Source: a secondary endosymbiont of Ctenarytaina eucalypti
GTDB lineage: Bacteria; Pseudomonadota; Gammaproteobacteria; Enterobacterales; Enterobacteriaceae
Length of the DNA: 64,000 nt
NCBI RefSeq assembly: GCF_000287335.1
Contig: NC_018419.1
Location: 248,001 to 312,000 of the forward strand
Direction: 5' to 3'
Positions 1-11,119 of the stretch are shown here, in pieces. The position numbers and the translations under genes were made by a program. Position 1 is the first letter of the stretch. Every line of letters starts with the position of its first letter. Below the pieces are notes generated by a model. It had not been told where the DNA came from and did not search any database. It saw only the letters and a program-made list of their open reading frames with translations.

Positions 1-443
1 AGACTGAATAACCAAGACGGGTGAGTAGTATACTCGAAATCCACATGTCAGCAAAAATATTAGTTTTCTTACAGTCCGCATATCGCTACCCTCTAGGTAA
101 GCGCTGGGCAAGGTATTCAGTAATAAGTTAATAAAAAAAACCACTACAGCCTTGCACCTAGTGACTCAACCACTATAATGCATGGATTGCTACAGAACCC
201 CTATTTTTATGGCACCATCACTGTCCGGATCACAGCTACGCATATTCATGCATTTTTTCACTTTTCCTTACCTTCTACCAGGAGTCTTTTAGTATCTCTA
301 GGCTCTCTCATCTAAGTGAAGCAAGTCTTTGGCCGCTGCGAATTGCTTCCACCTGCTTTAAGCGGTGCGACTAATTTAGATTCATCTATTGCAGAGCCTT
401 GACGCCGCCTGATCAAAAGGCCCGGGTAACATACTTGGGCGAA

Positions 444-478
444 TAGTCAAGCGTGCACTTTCCATGCACGCTTGACTA
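444..478. repeat. Perfect 14-bp hairpin
   Basis: The left arm TAGTCAAGCGTGCA (444-457) is an exact reverse complement of 465-478, with a 7-base loop. Neither side has a T-run, so it is not a normal intrinsic terminator. It lies in non-coding DNA with no gene within 1 kb. Confidence 0.8.
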
Positions 479-1021
479 AATGCATCTCCGACTATGCATG
501 TACTAATACGTACATAGATCGATCTCCTTAGCTACTTTTAGTAGAACCTAGTTGTTGATGCAATAGCGGTCTAGAGCGATATACAGAGCTACTCAATTTT
601 TGAGGTTTTCATCATAACTAGTTGTGTGAGGGGGATATCAGACAGAGGTGATCGGTGGGTGTTGCGCGCCGATCCGGCGCCTGTAGATGCTTCAAACTTC
701 ACACTAAGATTAACCAGCGCAAGGCTGAATAGCTGTATTGCATTAATGAATTTTACGCTATCGGTTGAGTGAATCGATTGCATTTTTCGCCAAAGCGTTA
801 TGAGGCGAGACGTCATGAAAAGATGACACGACAGAGATAAGCAGCCCGTGCTAGGAACACCTCATAAGTGAAGAATATGATTCCTTATTATGCAACAATG
901 ACATGCTGAGAGCCTATACACGACAGATCTCGCTCTTCATTCATGAAAATAGTGCCTCACTATGTTGTCATCTTGCTGGTGCCGGCAATCCCCTGTGATC
1001 TTAGTATGCCCGTCAGTTTAA

Positions 1022-1336
1022 ATGCCAGTCAAATCACGTAGAAGGCTCCGCGACAGCTTTTTTCTTGATCACCAGGAAATTCGGCTTACGCTATGGGTCA
1101 GCGATGATTTGGTTAATACGTACGACAGCGTCATCTATAAATGCCAGAAGTGCATTGATCGTATTGATATTTTTAGTTTGCTCACAAAAAATTTTTTTAT
1201 TTCGCAGACGCTAATGCTCAGACGCTTTAAGACCTTTTCAAAAGTTGGAAGCCTGGAGGTAATGTTTATTCCGTACCTGATTGAAAAATCTATGATGTTT
1301 TTTAAAGTGACTTCGTCTGGAGTTGATATGAACTAA
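1022..1336 (+). pseudogene. Open frame with IS5-like transposase fragment (doubtful)
   Basis: A 104-codon open frame. Residues around 20-31 read LTLWVSDDLV, which resembles the SLTLW-(acidic)-D segment near the N-terminus of IS5/IS903-family transposases. Nothing after it matches the later catalytic regions, so if the resemblance is real this is a frameshifted remnant. No ribosome binding site is evident. Other places in the window carry short motifs resembling IS5-type ends (for example near 3372 and 21831), which fits old IS decay. It could equally be a chance open frame. Confidence 0.25.
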
Positions 1337-1599
1337 CCTGTGCTTAAGCTAGTCGCGCCTCGGGTGGAAAGTGTTTCAACCTGATCGACTATGCGAAAGC
1401 CGATGCTCTCAGAGAACGAGACGGCTATTAATTTTAGTGCTGACGCGGGGTAATCCATATCGCGACGGGTCTTTTCAAACTATGCCTTTAGACAGCCACT
1501 CTACAATGTTAACTATCGTTGTAAATATATAGACCCGGTTTTAAAACCCTGCCCTACGAACCGATGAAAGTATTTTCTGGAGTCTTTTATTGCTGCCTG

Positions 1600-2751
1600 C
1601 TAGGTCAGTATCTGACGCAACCAGGAGATATGCTCCTCATGACTGGATCGGCCGCCGGTCAGGGCAGTGCGGCCCTCTTTATACTTCCAATGTGCAGCTA
1701 TCCCCCGTTCGGCATCCGCATGCATCTGGTGCGCGCGAATCTGGATTTCTAGCGGTTTTTCGCGTGAGGCAAATATTACTGTATGAATCGATTGATAGCC
1801 ATTGGGTTTGGGGTTGGCCACATAGTCATCGAACTCGTCCGGCAAGTGATCATAAAGTGCATGTATAATTCTGAGGGCGACATAGCAGTCCTGTAGGCGC
1901 TCTACCACCACCCTCACCGCGCGCACGTCGAACAGCTCGCTGAATGCCAGCGTCTTGTTCTGCATTTTCCTCCAGATGCTATAGATATGTTTCGGGCGGC
2001 CATAGATATCTGCTTTCAGACCTTCTTCCTGCATGGATTGACGTAAAGCATCAACGAACTCTTCAATATACTGTTCACGGTCGATACGCCGCTCGTGTAA
2101 CAATTCGGCTATACTCTTGTATTCATAGGGATGCAGATAGCGAAAGCAGAAATCTTCTAGCTCCCACTTCAACTGGCCGATACCGAGCCGGTTGGCAAGA
2201 GGCGCATAAATACTGGCGCCTTCTTTTGCTGCTAGCACTTGTTCATCTTTCGGAGCATTTCTCAACTCGCGTAAGTGGGCGATACGTTCCGCAAGCTTGA
2301 TCACTACGCAGCGGAAATCCTCAACGATCGCTAGCAGCATGCGGTGCATCTCACTCCCCTGCTCCGGCGCAATGAGATCATTATGGTTCGCCTTCAACTT
2401 CCGAATAGCTTCTATATTACGCACTCCGTGTACCAAGTTGGTAATGCTTTTCCCGAATGTTCCCCTCAATATTGCCTCTTCTACCACCCCAGCATCCGCC
2501 ATCGGGAATAATAGTGCCGCACATAGGCTGTCGTTGTCCATACTGAGCATAGATAGAATTTCTACCATTTCAATGCTGCGCCATAATAGAAGGGGGGCAT
2601 TTACATGGCCCAGGCACCGCTGCTCACAGTAGCGCCAAGTAGCGGCTAGCTGTTCACTGAAGTGTGGGTTGGCTAATCCCAGCCCGGCTACCCACTCGTC
2701 CACGGCAAAGTCACCAGACGGATTTAAATGTGCACTTCTTACCGCAACCAT
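1600..2751 (-). CDS. relA: Truncated RelA: (p)ppGpp synthetase, N-terminal half only
   Basis: RelA transfers pyrophosphate from ATP to GTP/GDP to make (p)ppGpp in amino-acid starvation. The 383 residues match the first half of the roughly 744-residue enterobacterial protein: an HD-like domain with the inactive RelA-type segment FPMADA, then the synthetase domain with RPKHIYSIWRKM, FDVRAVR, the monofunctional-RelA signature EFDD in DEFDDYVANPKPNGYQ, and EIQIRAHQMH. The frame ends at TAG exactly where E. coli RelA has Trp in LIAWQEE; the next in-frame codons still give Gln and, further on, Asp-Ser, so a TGG to TAG change is likely. The TGS, helical, zinc-finger and ACT domains that sense the ribosome are missing. 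Start is the ATG at 2751, with GGGAG five bases upstream; a GTG at 2757 is possible. It may be a pseudogene or a deregulated synthetase. Confidence 0.9.
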   Translation of the reverse strand: MVAVRSAHLNPSGDFAVDEWVAGLGLANPHFSEQLAATWRYCEQRCLGHVNAPLLLWRSIEMVEILSMLSMDNDSLCAALLFPMADAGVVEEAILRGTFGKSITNLVHGVRNIEAIRKLKANHNDLIAPEQGSEMHRMLLAIVEDFRCVVIKLAERIAHLRELRNAPKDEQVLAAKEGASIYAPLANRLGIGQLKWELEDFCFRYLHPYEYKSIAELLHERRIDREQYIEEFVDALRQSMQEEGLKADIYGRPKHIYSIWRKMQNKTLAFSELFDVRAVRVVVERLQDCYVALRIIHALYDHLPDEFDDYVANPKPNGYQSIHTVIFASREKPLEIQIRAHQMHADAERGIAAHWKYKEGRTALTGGRSSHEEHISWLRQILT

Positions 2752-2818
2752 ACCCACTCCCTATCTTGCAGAGATCCCGGAACGCTTGATCAATAAGGCC
2801 AGTTACTCAAGATGGCCT

Positions 2819-2863
2819 CTATACCCAAACACGTCCAGTATCGTTAGGCGTGTTTGGGTATAG
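2819..2863. repeat. Perfect 15-bp hairpin upstream of relA
   Basis: The arm CTATACCCAAACACG (2819-2833) is repeated exactly as its reverse complement at 2849-2863, with a 15-base loop. It lies about 65 bases upstream of the relA start. There is no T-run next to it. Confidence 0.8.
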
Positions 2864-2992
2864 CCTCTCGCCGATAATATCGGGCTATTTCTTTCGTCTT
2901 TGTTGAAGAAAATAGAGCTTCTAATTTTTTGGCCGACAGCAGGACTATTGTAACGTCATGCAGCAGTGTGCGGTATTCCTAATAGTCATATC

Positions 2993-3022
2993 TAGTTAAG
3001 CTCTTTAACCATTACTATCGCC
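2993..3022. repeat. Dispersed decayed repeat, copy A
   Basis: This stretch matches 33376-33405 in the same orientation at about 25 of 31 positions, and every difference I count is a transition. The shared core is GTTAAGCTCTTTAA followed by CATT. In reverse it can be read as a peptide ending in KELN in both copies. Probably remnants of one ancestral mobile element; the family is not identified. Confidence 0.45.
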
Positions 3023-3371
3023 TTGCCGACTGGCAGAATTATGGTCACTCAAACTTAGATGACCACACGCAGCTCTTTTAAACTAAAAGAAACCTGTTTT
3101 AGGCACTATGGGTTAGTGACGTACTGCTTGCTTGTTTAGGTATCCCAAGACCACTTAGACGCTAATAATTAATCGCATAGTTATTTTCATAGCATAAACA
3201 GGCGCATTATTAACTATCCCTACACCACGCTGGGATCGGCAGCTGTATTGTTTTCCTAAACAGAGCGTTATTTCAGTAACGTATATCGGCAGTGCTATTA
3301 AGCGATGCTTCCTTGATATACAGGCGTGTTTTCTTTATTAAAGACGAAAGAGCCGGTGTATTAGTGGTGCT

Positions 3372-3390
3372 GCTGTGCGATAAATCAGAA
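3372..3390. repeat. IS-end-like motif 1
   Basis: The core TGTGCGATAAATCAGAA resembles the terminal repeats of IS5/IS903-type elements, which commonly contain TTGTTG...AAATCAGA. Related strings occur at 21831-21854, 43635-43661 and 33751-33772. No transposase is attached to any of them. Confidence 0.3.
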
Positions 3391-5585
3391 AATATAATCT
3401 TATATATTGCGTTATTTACTGATAGATGGAGCATATCCTTACCATGTCTACGTTTTTCGATAACATGCAGCTAAACTTTCGAAAAAAAGAAACGCCCAGT
3501 TAATCATCAGAACCTTGGCGATTCACCTTATCTGAATAGAACAGTATCAGGTCGTCATCTAAGTGCAGGTCTCTCCGTTATGCAGAAAGTAGCTTATGAC
3601 TTTATGCATTATTTCAGAGAACGACACTACTGCAGGCCTTGTTATACCCTGGTTTCATCTGTGATTTTCAAGTATTGCTATGTCATAGAAACTATGTATT
3701 GAAAGAAATGTAGTAAGCGAGAATAATAGTTACCTAAAATATCGATTTGTCCAATCGATGCTAATGATAGCATGGCATTATTGAAGACTGTATAATATAT
3801 ATTATCGGTTTATTGTATACATTGATCTCTGTAACTTGACATCATAACGTTCGGCCTCATGAAAAGTAATTCACTCGTATTTACCAGCATTTTACTGCTA
3901 TACTTTATAGTATAAAAGCAGAGTTTTTTATTATTCAACAAATCTATATTCCATATGTCGCTTTATAGGTCAAATCATATTCTGGCCTGATGTGGTAGTA
4001 CAACCTCGTAGCTCTAACGTCGAGGGGCCCATCGACGTCCTCTCTTGCAGATGGTACCGTGCCGTCAGCCAATGAATGTTATTAGCTGATCCTAGTTCGG
4101 CGTTCCTTCAGATAAGCTGCAGCCTGCATTGAATGCATATATCAAAACGGGGCTCGATAGGCCGATCAAGTATTGAACTCAACATCTGTTGGGGATAACA
4201 ATCGACTACATCATTCGCTGATACCTACTAATAAATTATACTACATCAGTAGGCTGTCGAGTGCTAAATAAAATAGATTGAGCGCGGAACCTATGTTACC
4301 TTTAACCATGGGTTATGGATCCGACGTTTTCCCTTAAAAGGCTACGTGATTTTTGAGACAAAAAAGAGGACAACTAGCCGATTAATCTCCACTTTAGTAA
4401 GCTAACGCAGCAACCTAATCGGCGGCTGTAAGCCACCACACTTGCCATCATAGTAGTGGAAAAGAAAAGACCCTATTAGGTACGTCTATTCACGCGGTAG
4501 CGTGATTCGGAATAGCTGCGTTTAAAGCTTGATCGTCAATCAGCAGAATTTGTCCGGATTTCTCACCAGCAAGCCCAGGAATAAAGAGGACTGCTTCTCG
4601 GTAAAGTGATAGCCTTTAGCTGAACGTACTCAGCTGATCAAAGAGCACCGAGACCCTAAATCGGGTTGTTGCTCTGCCGTTTACAGAGCAGGATTGTAGC
4701 CTAGAGTACCAAAAAATCCTTTGCAAAATTAGAATGACGCTCTTCTACTATATTAAACTGAGCTGACCAAATATAGTTAACGTATGCTGATGATGTTAAT
4801 GGTCTTCCTGGCACCGAGGATTTTTATTGCCTTAATACTTAGACTTAGGACATTTGTATTTCCCATCGCCATAATAAGTTTCAGAATCAATAAGCAGATG
4901 TCGCTACTAACATTAGCAAGCAGCTGGTTTTTTCTAGCGTATGAAGCATCAGCATCAGGTTTTAAAATAAAAATACGCTGCACCCATTCGGTGAATGGGA
5001 CAATGTTGTTGCGCTAATGAAGAGCTGCTTCTTATGTGCAGCGCCTTGTGATGGAACGTGCGATCTGCTAGACGCGAAGTAGGTTTAAGATGCAGCCGGC
5101 GGCTCGATTAAATTACTTGCATATACCCTTCACCACATTAGATATCGACGTAATAGATTGGCAGTAATAAAGGCTTTCGTTTGATCCTACTGTTGCTTTT
5201 TTAGCACCACGGTCGGTTTTTTTGACTACCAACTTATGCGCGATCGCATTGATCATATTCGCAATATAATTAGTACTCTCGATCACATCCAGTCCGTGCT
5301 AGTGAGAGTGCCGGGTAATAAGCGCACATGTTCGCCGAACGAACGAGAGTTAGTAGAGGCATGATTGCGTTATGGTTATATCTAGTTATGCCTGATCAGG
5401 TTTGCAGAAAAATATCAATCACGCAATCTCAGGTCTACGTGGTCTTCTTTAGCTTATGGTGCGCTATTTTACCCGAAGGAATCTTTAGAAACAACAGACA
5501 TGGAACATGGTGTGTATCAAATTAGAAGTTCTAAGTTACATCTCCTGCGTGCCGCACACTGCGCTTAATAGCGAAATCTGGAGCA

Positions 5586-5620
5586 TTATGATATATCTAT
5601 CCTAGATAGATATATCATAA
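5586..5620. repeat. Perfect 16-bp hairpin with 3-base loop
   Basis: The arm TTATGATATATCTATC (5586-5601) is mirrored exactly at 5605-5620 around CTA, so the 35-base segment is a near-complete palindrome that could extrude as a cruciform. No gene is adjacent. Confidence 0.85.
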
Positions 5621-7806
5621 GTCGCGTCCGACACCAGAGACACGAGGGGCAATCAGGCATCAATATGCAGACGTGCAATTTAGAATCGGTATCGAAGACG
5701 CGCTAGCAATCGTATCTTCTCGTAGTTTTTCAGCAAGGGCCTGGGACCCCGGCATGAACCGCCGACACGGCGGTAGAGATTTTTTGCTTGTAACTATGCA
5801 CAGATTTGCAGATGTCATGGCCTAGGTGATTAATGTTCGGCGCTATACGGTGCAGGAATCTATTTTTTTTATTTTTCGCCTCCGGTTCATCGCTATACCT
5901 AAGAGTACTATCTACGATAGACCTTCTGCGTATCGGCAAAACATTGACCAAGATGCCCCTACCGTCTGATATACTCTGTGCATTTCTGCAGGCTATCGGG
6001 CCATGCCCACTTTATCATCTGGGGGATGCATGGATCGTGTATACGAGGATTGTTAGAAAAGCATGTGGATATCTATTTAATTAACCAAATGGCTATTTAG
6101 CGTCTGCCGCCACTGTCTGAATCGCCACTAACTGACCGGTCGGATGACAAGTCTAAGGTCGGCCTCCTTGTTTAAGATGATAATGTTTCCTCAAGAATAG
6201 ATCACTCACGCTTATATTTTCAATAGCGACCAAAGCTATTTTGCTAGGCAGCTCAAAAGCTCCGTAGACGTTATCTTTATGTATCTCTAGATGCCAGATA
6301 TTTATATCCTACGCGTCTCAGACTTAATGGGTTAAGCACCGCTACGTGCCGTATGCACAGCGCGGCGTTTACCGACCTGAGAATTAGCAATGAAGGATCG
6401 CGATTACCGACTACCAGTCTAATCGGTTGTTTTTCTAAACAGATCTATCCAGCAACACCGAATCCGGTACTACCTTACGATCACGATCGGCCACTTTATC
6501 TACTTAATGCCCTGTCGCTCTGGTCTTTACTCTCGCTTTTGCTGCCAATAATACATTTTATAGTCATATGACGCGCATTGTATACTAGCCTGACCACACA
6601 GTGCTTCATCATCTACATCATGAGAAACATGATATCTCTTACAAAGTAACTGTAGAACTGGCAGGGGGATAACATGCAATATTGAATGAATACCATATTC
6701 ATCGATCGCTCATTATGATAGCAACTCATTAGATTGATTTAAACATATGATCTTTTTAATAAAGTAAAAACGTTCAATGATCAAGTGACTTAGTGACACA
6801 GCGATCCCTAATCAGCTTACCGCCCCTCTTGTAAGAATAGATGCGTGAAAGATTGTGCTGCGTGGTCAGCGATAACTGTTATTAAATAGCGAACTGATTA
6901 CTTTTCTCCTGAAATGAAATCATCACTACAGCGCTAATGATGAACAGGTATTTTTCTTCTTACTACGAGCTTGAAAGTCCTTCATTGACTTGCTTTTTAC
7001 ACTGATAGCACTCTTCGTCAGTATCTTCAAATGCTTCGTTTTTCAAACGTAAATCAAAATAGTTACTTGTGTAATGCATAAATTAACGACCGGTGCAATA
7101 ATCTATGCAGTCCTTGACTCTTAGGTGGTGAATATTTTGTTAAAGCGCCTATGCAGTCTTGCAGAAGGCTGTAAAAAGTACGAGCAGGGGATACGGGATG
7201 TCTTGTAGTAAACAATGCGACACATGCAATGCTTTATGCCGATTTACTGAGCAAGGCAAAATTTATATATAATTTTATCTGTATTTAATCAAGACCCTGA
7301 CAAAATCATGCGGTACGCAATATCTAAAATTACTTACGAGACACGTTACTGTTATGATGTGCTATTGAGGCAGTGATTGAATAAATAGATTTTCTTTTAT
7401 TCTTTTCGTGCATTAATAGTTCGCTGCAAGATCGCATCATAAAGTAAGAGATGATGAGGAAACGACGTGCTCTTAAAGTCATGCTAACTTTGTCTCTAGG
7501 TGCGTCGACGCGGTTGCGACAAGCCGCATACCAAAAAATACGGACGCCTCTACGTCGATCTCATCCGCAATATTAGGTATTAACACCGAAAATCATGTCT
7601 TAGGGAAAGAAAATAAGAATTTTATTTCTCACATCTTCACGGGGTATACGGCCGATTTTATTGTTCAAAGTGTCCGTCGCGGCGCGGAGACCCGGCCAGC
7701 TGACTCAGGTTTTTCGGCGGATCGGGCGTTCAGTAAAAGCATTGCCTCTTTTGTCACCTTATGCGTACACTGAAAGTAACGTTTTGTGAACAGGATTTTC
7801 AGCCCC

Positions 7807-9267
7807 ATGACAACTTTTTATACCGTCATCAACTGGCTATTGCTTTTTGGCTATTGGCTGTTAATTGCCGCCGTTACCCTTCGGGTTATGATGAAACGTC
7901 GCACCGTGCCTTCAGCTATGGCTTGGCTTCTGGTAATTTATATTCTTCCGCTAGTGGGGATTATTACTTATCTTTTATGCGGTGAACTCAATTTAGGTAA
8001 ACGCCGAGCTGAATGTAGGAAAGCGCTTTGGCCTTCTACTACCCGATGGATTGAAGATTTAAAAGGTTATCGCCGCATGTTTTCTAGTGAAAACAGTGAT
8101 GTAGCGCGCTCTTTATTCCAACTTTGTAAGCATCGTCAGCACATAAGTGGCTTAAAAGCAAATCAAATACAACTCTTAACCAGCACCGATGCTGCGCTAC
8201 GGGCGATAATTCACGATATCAGTCTAGCAGAAAATAATATTGAGATGGTATTCTACATTTGGCAAGTCGGGGGTCAGGTGGACCAGGTAGCCCAAGCTTT
8301 AATGGCCGCAGCACAACGCAGCGTACGCTGCCGTTTAATGCTTGATTCAGCCGGTAGTGTAGCGTTTTTTCGCAGCACCTACCCTGCAGTGATGCGCGCT
8401 GCCGGAGTGCATATTGTAGAAGCGCTGCACGTCAGTGTTCTGCGTATATTTCTACGCCGCATGGATTTGCGCCAGCATCGAAAAATGGTTCTAATTGATA
8501 ATTATATCGCCTACAGCGGCAGCATGAACATGGTAGATCCGCGCTTTTTTAAACAAAACGCCGGCGTTGGCCAATGGATCGATATCATGGCGCGCATGGA
8601 AGGGCCAGTGGCCACGGTCATGGGCATCATCTTCTCCTGCGATTGGGAAATAGAAACCGGTGAACGCATTCTGCCACCTCCACCCGACGTCAATATTATG
8701 CCGTTTGAGCAATCCTCCGGACATACCATTCAAGTGATTGCTTCGGGACCCGGTTTTCCCGAAGGGGTTATCCATCAAGCTTTACTCATTTCCATATACG
8801 CAGCACGCGAGCAATTAGTGATGACCACGCCTTATCTAGTTCCTAGCGATGATTTACTACACGCTATTTGTACCGCGGCACAGCGCGGCGTTGATGTGCA
8901 TATTATCATTCCTCGCAATAACGATTCTATGCTTGTGGGCTGGGCCAGCAGGGCCTTCTTCGCTGAACTTCTAGAAGCTGGCGTGTTAATTCATCAGTTT
9001 GAGGGTGGATTACTGCATACCAAGAGTGTTTTGGTTGATAGTCAATTAAGTTTAGTGGGAACCGTAAATTTGGATATGCGCAGCCTGTGGCTGAATTTTG
9101 AGATAACGCTAGTTATAGATGATTACAATTTCAGTAGGGATTTAGCACGCGTTCAGAGGGATTATGTTGCTCGATCGCAGCTGCTTGAGAGCGGGGTCTG
9201 GTCGAAGCGTCCTTACTGGCAGCGCATTGTTGAACGGCTATTCTACTTTCTCAGCCCCCTGCTTTAA
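7807..9267 (+). CDS. clsA: Cardiolipin synthase A
   Basis: ClsA condenses two phosphatidylglycerols into cardiolipin and glycerol at the inner membrane. With the ATG at 7807 the protein is 486 residues, the E. coli length; an in-frame GTG at 7786 gives seven extra residues that the family lacks. Two N-terminal membrane segments (about 3-30 and 38-58) are followed by a phospholipase-D fold with two HxK(x4)D motifs: His224, Lys226, Asp231 in HRKMVLID and His403, Lys405, Asp410 in HTKSVLVD. All catalytic residues are intact and similarity to E. coli runs end to end. It stands alone, with non-coding DNA on both sides and no clear terminator. Confidence 0.96.
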   Translation: MTTFYTVINWLLLFGYWLLIAAVTLRVMMKRRTVPSAMAWLLVIYILPLVGIITYLLCGELNLGKRRAECRKALWPSTTRWIEDLKGYRRMFSSENSDVARSLFQLCKHRQHISGLKANQIQLLTSTDAALRAIIHDISLAENNIEMVFYIWQVGGQVDQVAQALMAAAQRSVRCRLMLDSAGSVAFFRSTYPAVMRAAGVHIVEALHVSVLRIFLRRMDLRQHRKMVLIDNYIAYSGSMNMVDPRFFKQNAGVGQWIDIMARMEGPVATVMGIIFSCDWEIETGERILPPPPDVNIMPFEQSSGHTIQVIASGPGFPEGVIHQALLISIYAAREQLVMTTPYLVPSDDLLHAICTAAQRGVDVHIIIPRNNDSMLVGWASRAFFAELLEAGVLIHQFEGGLLHTKSVLVDSQLSLVGTVNLDMRSLWLNFEITLVIDDYNFSRDLARVQRDYVARSQLLESGVWSKRPYWQRIVERLFYFLSPLL

Positions 9268-10818
9268 TGCTAAATCCTTCCTGGCGTTTTAAATAATTAT
9301 TTAGCCCTCTGATGCAGAGTGGCTGATCATTATAGATAGCCTATGTCATTCTATTTTTCAGGTGTTCTTGTATGTTTTTAAAAATGCTTTGATGACTAAG
9401 CCGTTTGCTATCAGTCAGCTTATTTGAGTGAGATTATATTTTTAATACGCTGGTATATTTTTACTGAAGATAAGCGATTACCTAGAATATAGTACAATCA
9501 GCACTCTGTTGCTCTCTATGTATCTTTGGTAATAAAAAATAACGGTCGTGTCGCATTCATATATGCATCTATTTTACATTAGTTCTATTGATTTTATATT
9601 ACACCCTTTAAGGGAATTAGTGAAATACAAAGACTATATGCTTTTAGTGAAAGTAGCTTAGATTGCTTCTAGTTTTTGGTAGTTCTGCCTTATTCGCTCC
9701 AGTAGAGAATGTTTATGCAGCAGTAAAGCTGTGCATGAAGTCAATCGGAACTTGGTTGTATCAATCAAAATTTTTCTTTATCATCGGTTTAGCGCACATT
9801 ATTCATGCAATGCATTCGCCCTATAGCAACACACAAGTTTACACATCACAACTTAATATCACTGAAAAAAGATCGTCAAGCAATACAGTTTTCTGACAGT
9901 ATAGATGAGACGAATGCGTTACCTAGTCATGCATGTTTTGAGTACGCCTCCCTCAGCTCTCGGAGGCGACTACTTATCTACTTAAATCTTAGGATCAAAA
10001 AAATGAAAATAATAAAATAGGTATTCAGAATTACCCTGAGCGATTAACAGCGAGTTGTTGACACAATTTTTAAACTTCTAGCACTCACAGTAACATGCAA
10101 GAGCTATGCTTTCTCGCCAAGAAAAAAGAAATCTAATATTAAAATTAAAATGTCAACACGCCGTAAAATGAAGGATTGTATGATTAAGAAAACTGGTACT
10201 AAAGACTCTGATGAAGAGTCATGGAAAGACTATTCTGCAAGCACATATCGACAAATACAGGCATAACTTACGCTTTTTTATCGTCTGGTTCTCCGCAGAA
10301 GATGCAAGTATCTTGGCTAATTTGAAGATCTGTTAAAACATCACGATAGACATTACGATTACGATGCTTGTCGTAATCAAGAAATAAAGAATTTTAACCT
10401 AATACCGTCGGCGTGAGCAGTATTAGTTATACTATTTCGCATGGCCTTGCGTTTAAAAATCAGCATTCGAATATTTTAAAGCGGTTCTTAGAGTCTGCGC
10501 GAAAATCATACGTAGACAGGCACATACAAGCAGTACTTAGCTATCACCAAAGCGCATAACCGGATAATAATTATAGTGACCTTATCAGAGAGCTTCCCTT
10601 AAATTTTTATTTATTCAACAAAAAAAGATAGTGGGTACTATGCCTGACCGGCTCGCTGAAAACATATCAGGATCTGTCAATTTGTAGCCCTTAGCACCCT
10701 ATTTATCTATAAAAAATTAAAGTTCATACCCTCGAGACGGCGGCATGTTCGCAGGCATTGTAAAACACAGCGGTGTAGTGAGCAGATTACTGGCAAGAAC
10801 CCTCTCGTTACACCCGGT
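9268..10818. other. Non-coding stretch between clsA and ihfA
   Basis: No recognisable gene. An imperfect stem (GCTAAAT/ATTTAGC) lies just after clsA but lacks a T-run. A 7-bp GC hairpin is near 9947-9970. A 38-codon lysine-rich open frame at 10150-10266 has no ribosome binding site and is not supported. The btuC gene that follows ihfA in E. coli is absent. Confidence 0.6.
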
Positions 10819-11115
10819 TTAGTCTTTCAGAGAAGCATATTCGACACGGTTTTTCAATTTCTGACCGGGGCGGAAAGTAACCACCCGACGAGCAGTGATC
10901 GGAATCTCTTCTCCCGTTTTTGGATTACGACCGGGCCGCTGATTCTTATCACGCAAATCAAAATTACCGAAGCATGATAATTTTACCCGCTCGCCATTTT
11001 CTAACGCCTTTCGCATCTCTTCAAAAAAAAGTTCTACTATTTCTCGAGCATCCCGTTTGCTAAGCCCGAGCTTTGCAAATAGGTATGCGGATATTTCAGC
11101 TTTAGTAAGCGCCAT
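10819..11115 (-). CDS. ihfA: Integration host factor subunit alpha
   Basis: IHF alpha pairs with IHF beta to bind and sharply bend DNA, acting in replication initiation, transcription and nucleoid architecture. The 98 residues align with the 99-residue E. coli protein from MALTKAE onward. The beta-arm segment [20 protein letters not shown], with the conserved DNA-intercalating proline, is intact. The gene begins 4 bases after pheT ends, as in E. coli, so it is the last gene of this operon. Its partner ihfB is not in the window. Confidence 0.97.
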   Translation of the reverse strand: MALTKAEISAYLFAKLGLSKRDAREIVELFFEEMRKALENGERVKLSCFGNFDLRDKNQRPGRNPKTGEEIPITARRVVTFRPGQKLKNRVEYASLKD

Positions 11116-11119
11116 ACGT

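Larger units (their letters stand above)
1..1599. other. Non-coding stretch before relA remnant
   Basis: No gene is recognised here. It contains a perfect hairpin at 444-478 and one open frame at 1022-1336 with a weak resemblance to an IS5-type transposase N-terminus; both are listed separately. The part just below 1600 corresponds to where the C-terminal half of relA would lie, but apart from a few residues right after the stop I see no TGS or ACT domain homology in it. Base composition and frequent stops suggest decayed sequence. Confidence 0.6.
2758..7806. other. Five kilobases without a recognisable gene
   Basis: No gene can be supported. Short open frames here have no recognisable motifs or ribosome binding sites. 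Contents: perfect hairpins at 2819-2863 and 5586-5620, a shorter one at 4017-4038, one copy of a decayed dispersed repeat at 2993-3022, and an IS-end-like motif at 3372-3390. Composition is lower in GC than the genes. Confidence 0.6.

Noticed and set aside
1360..1490. Minus-strand text DMDYPASALKLIAVSFSESIGFRIVDQ as remaining relA or a neighbour
   Set aside because: It reads smoothly but matches neither the RelA C-terminal half nor any neighbour I know, and is bounded by stops.
8491..8778. Minus-strand frames inside clsA, and similar frames inside other genes
   Set aside because: Antisense shadows of a conserved gene.
10150..10266. 38-codon lysine-rich open frame (MSTRRKMKDC...)
   Set aside because: No ribosome binding site, no recognisable family, and its composition follows the purine-rich local sequence.
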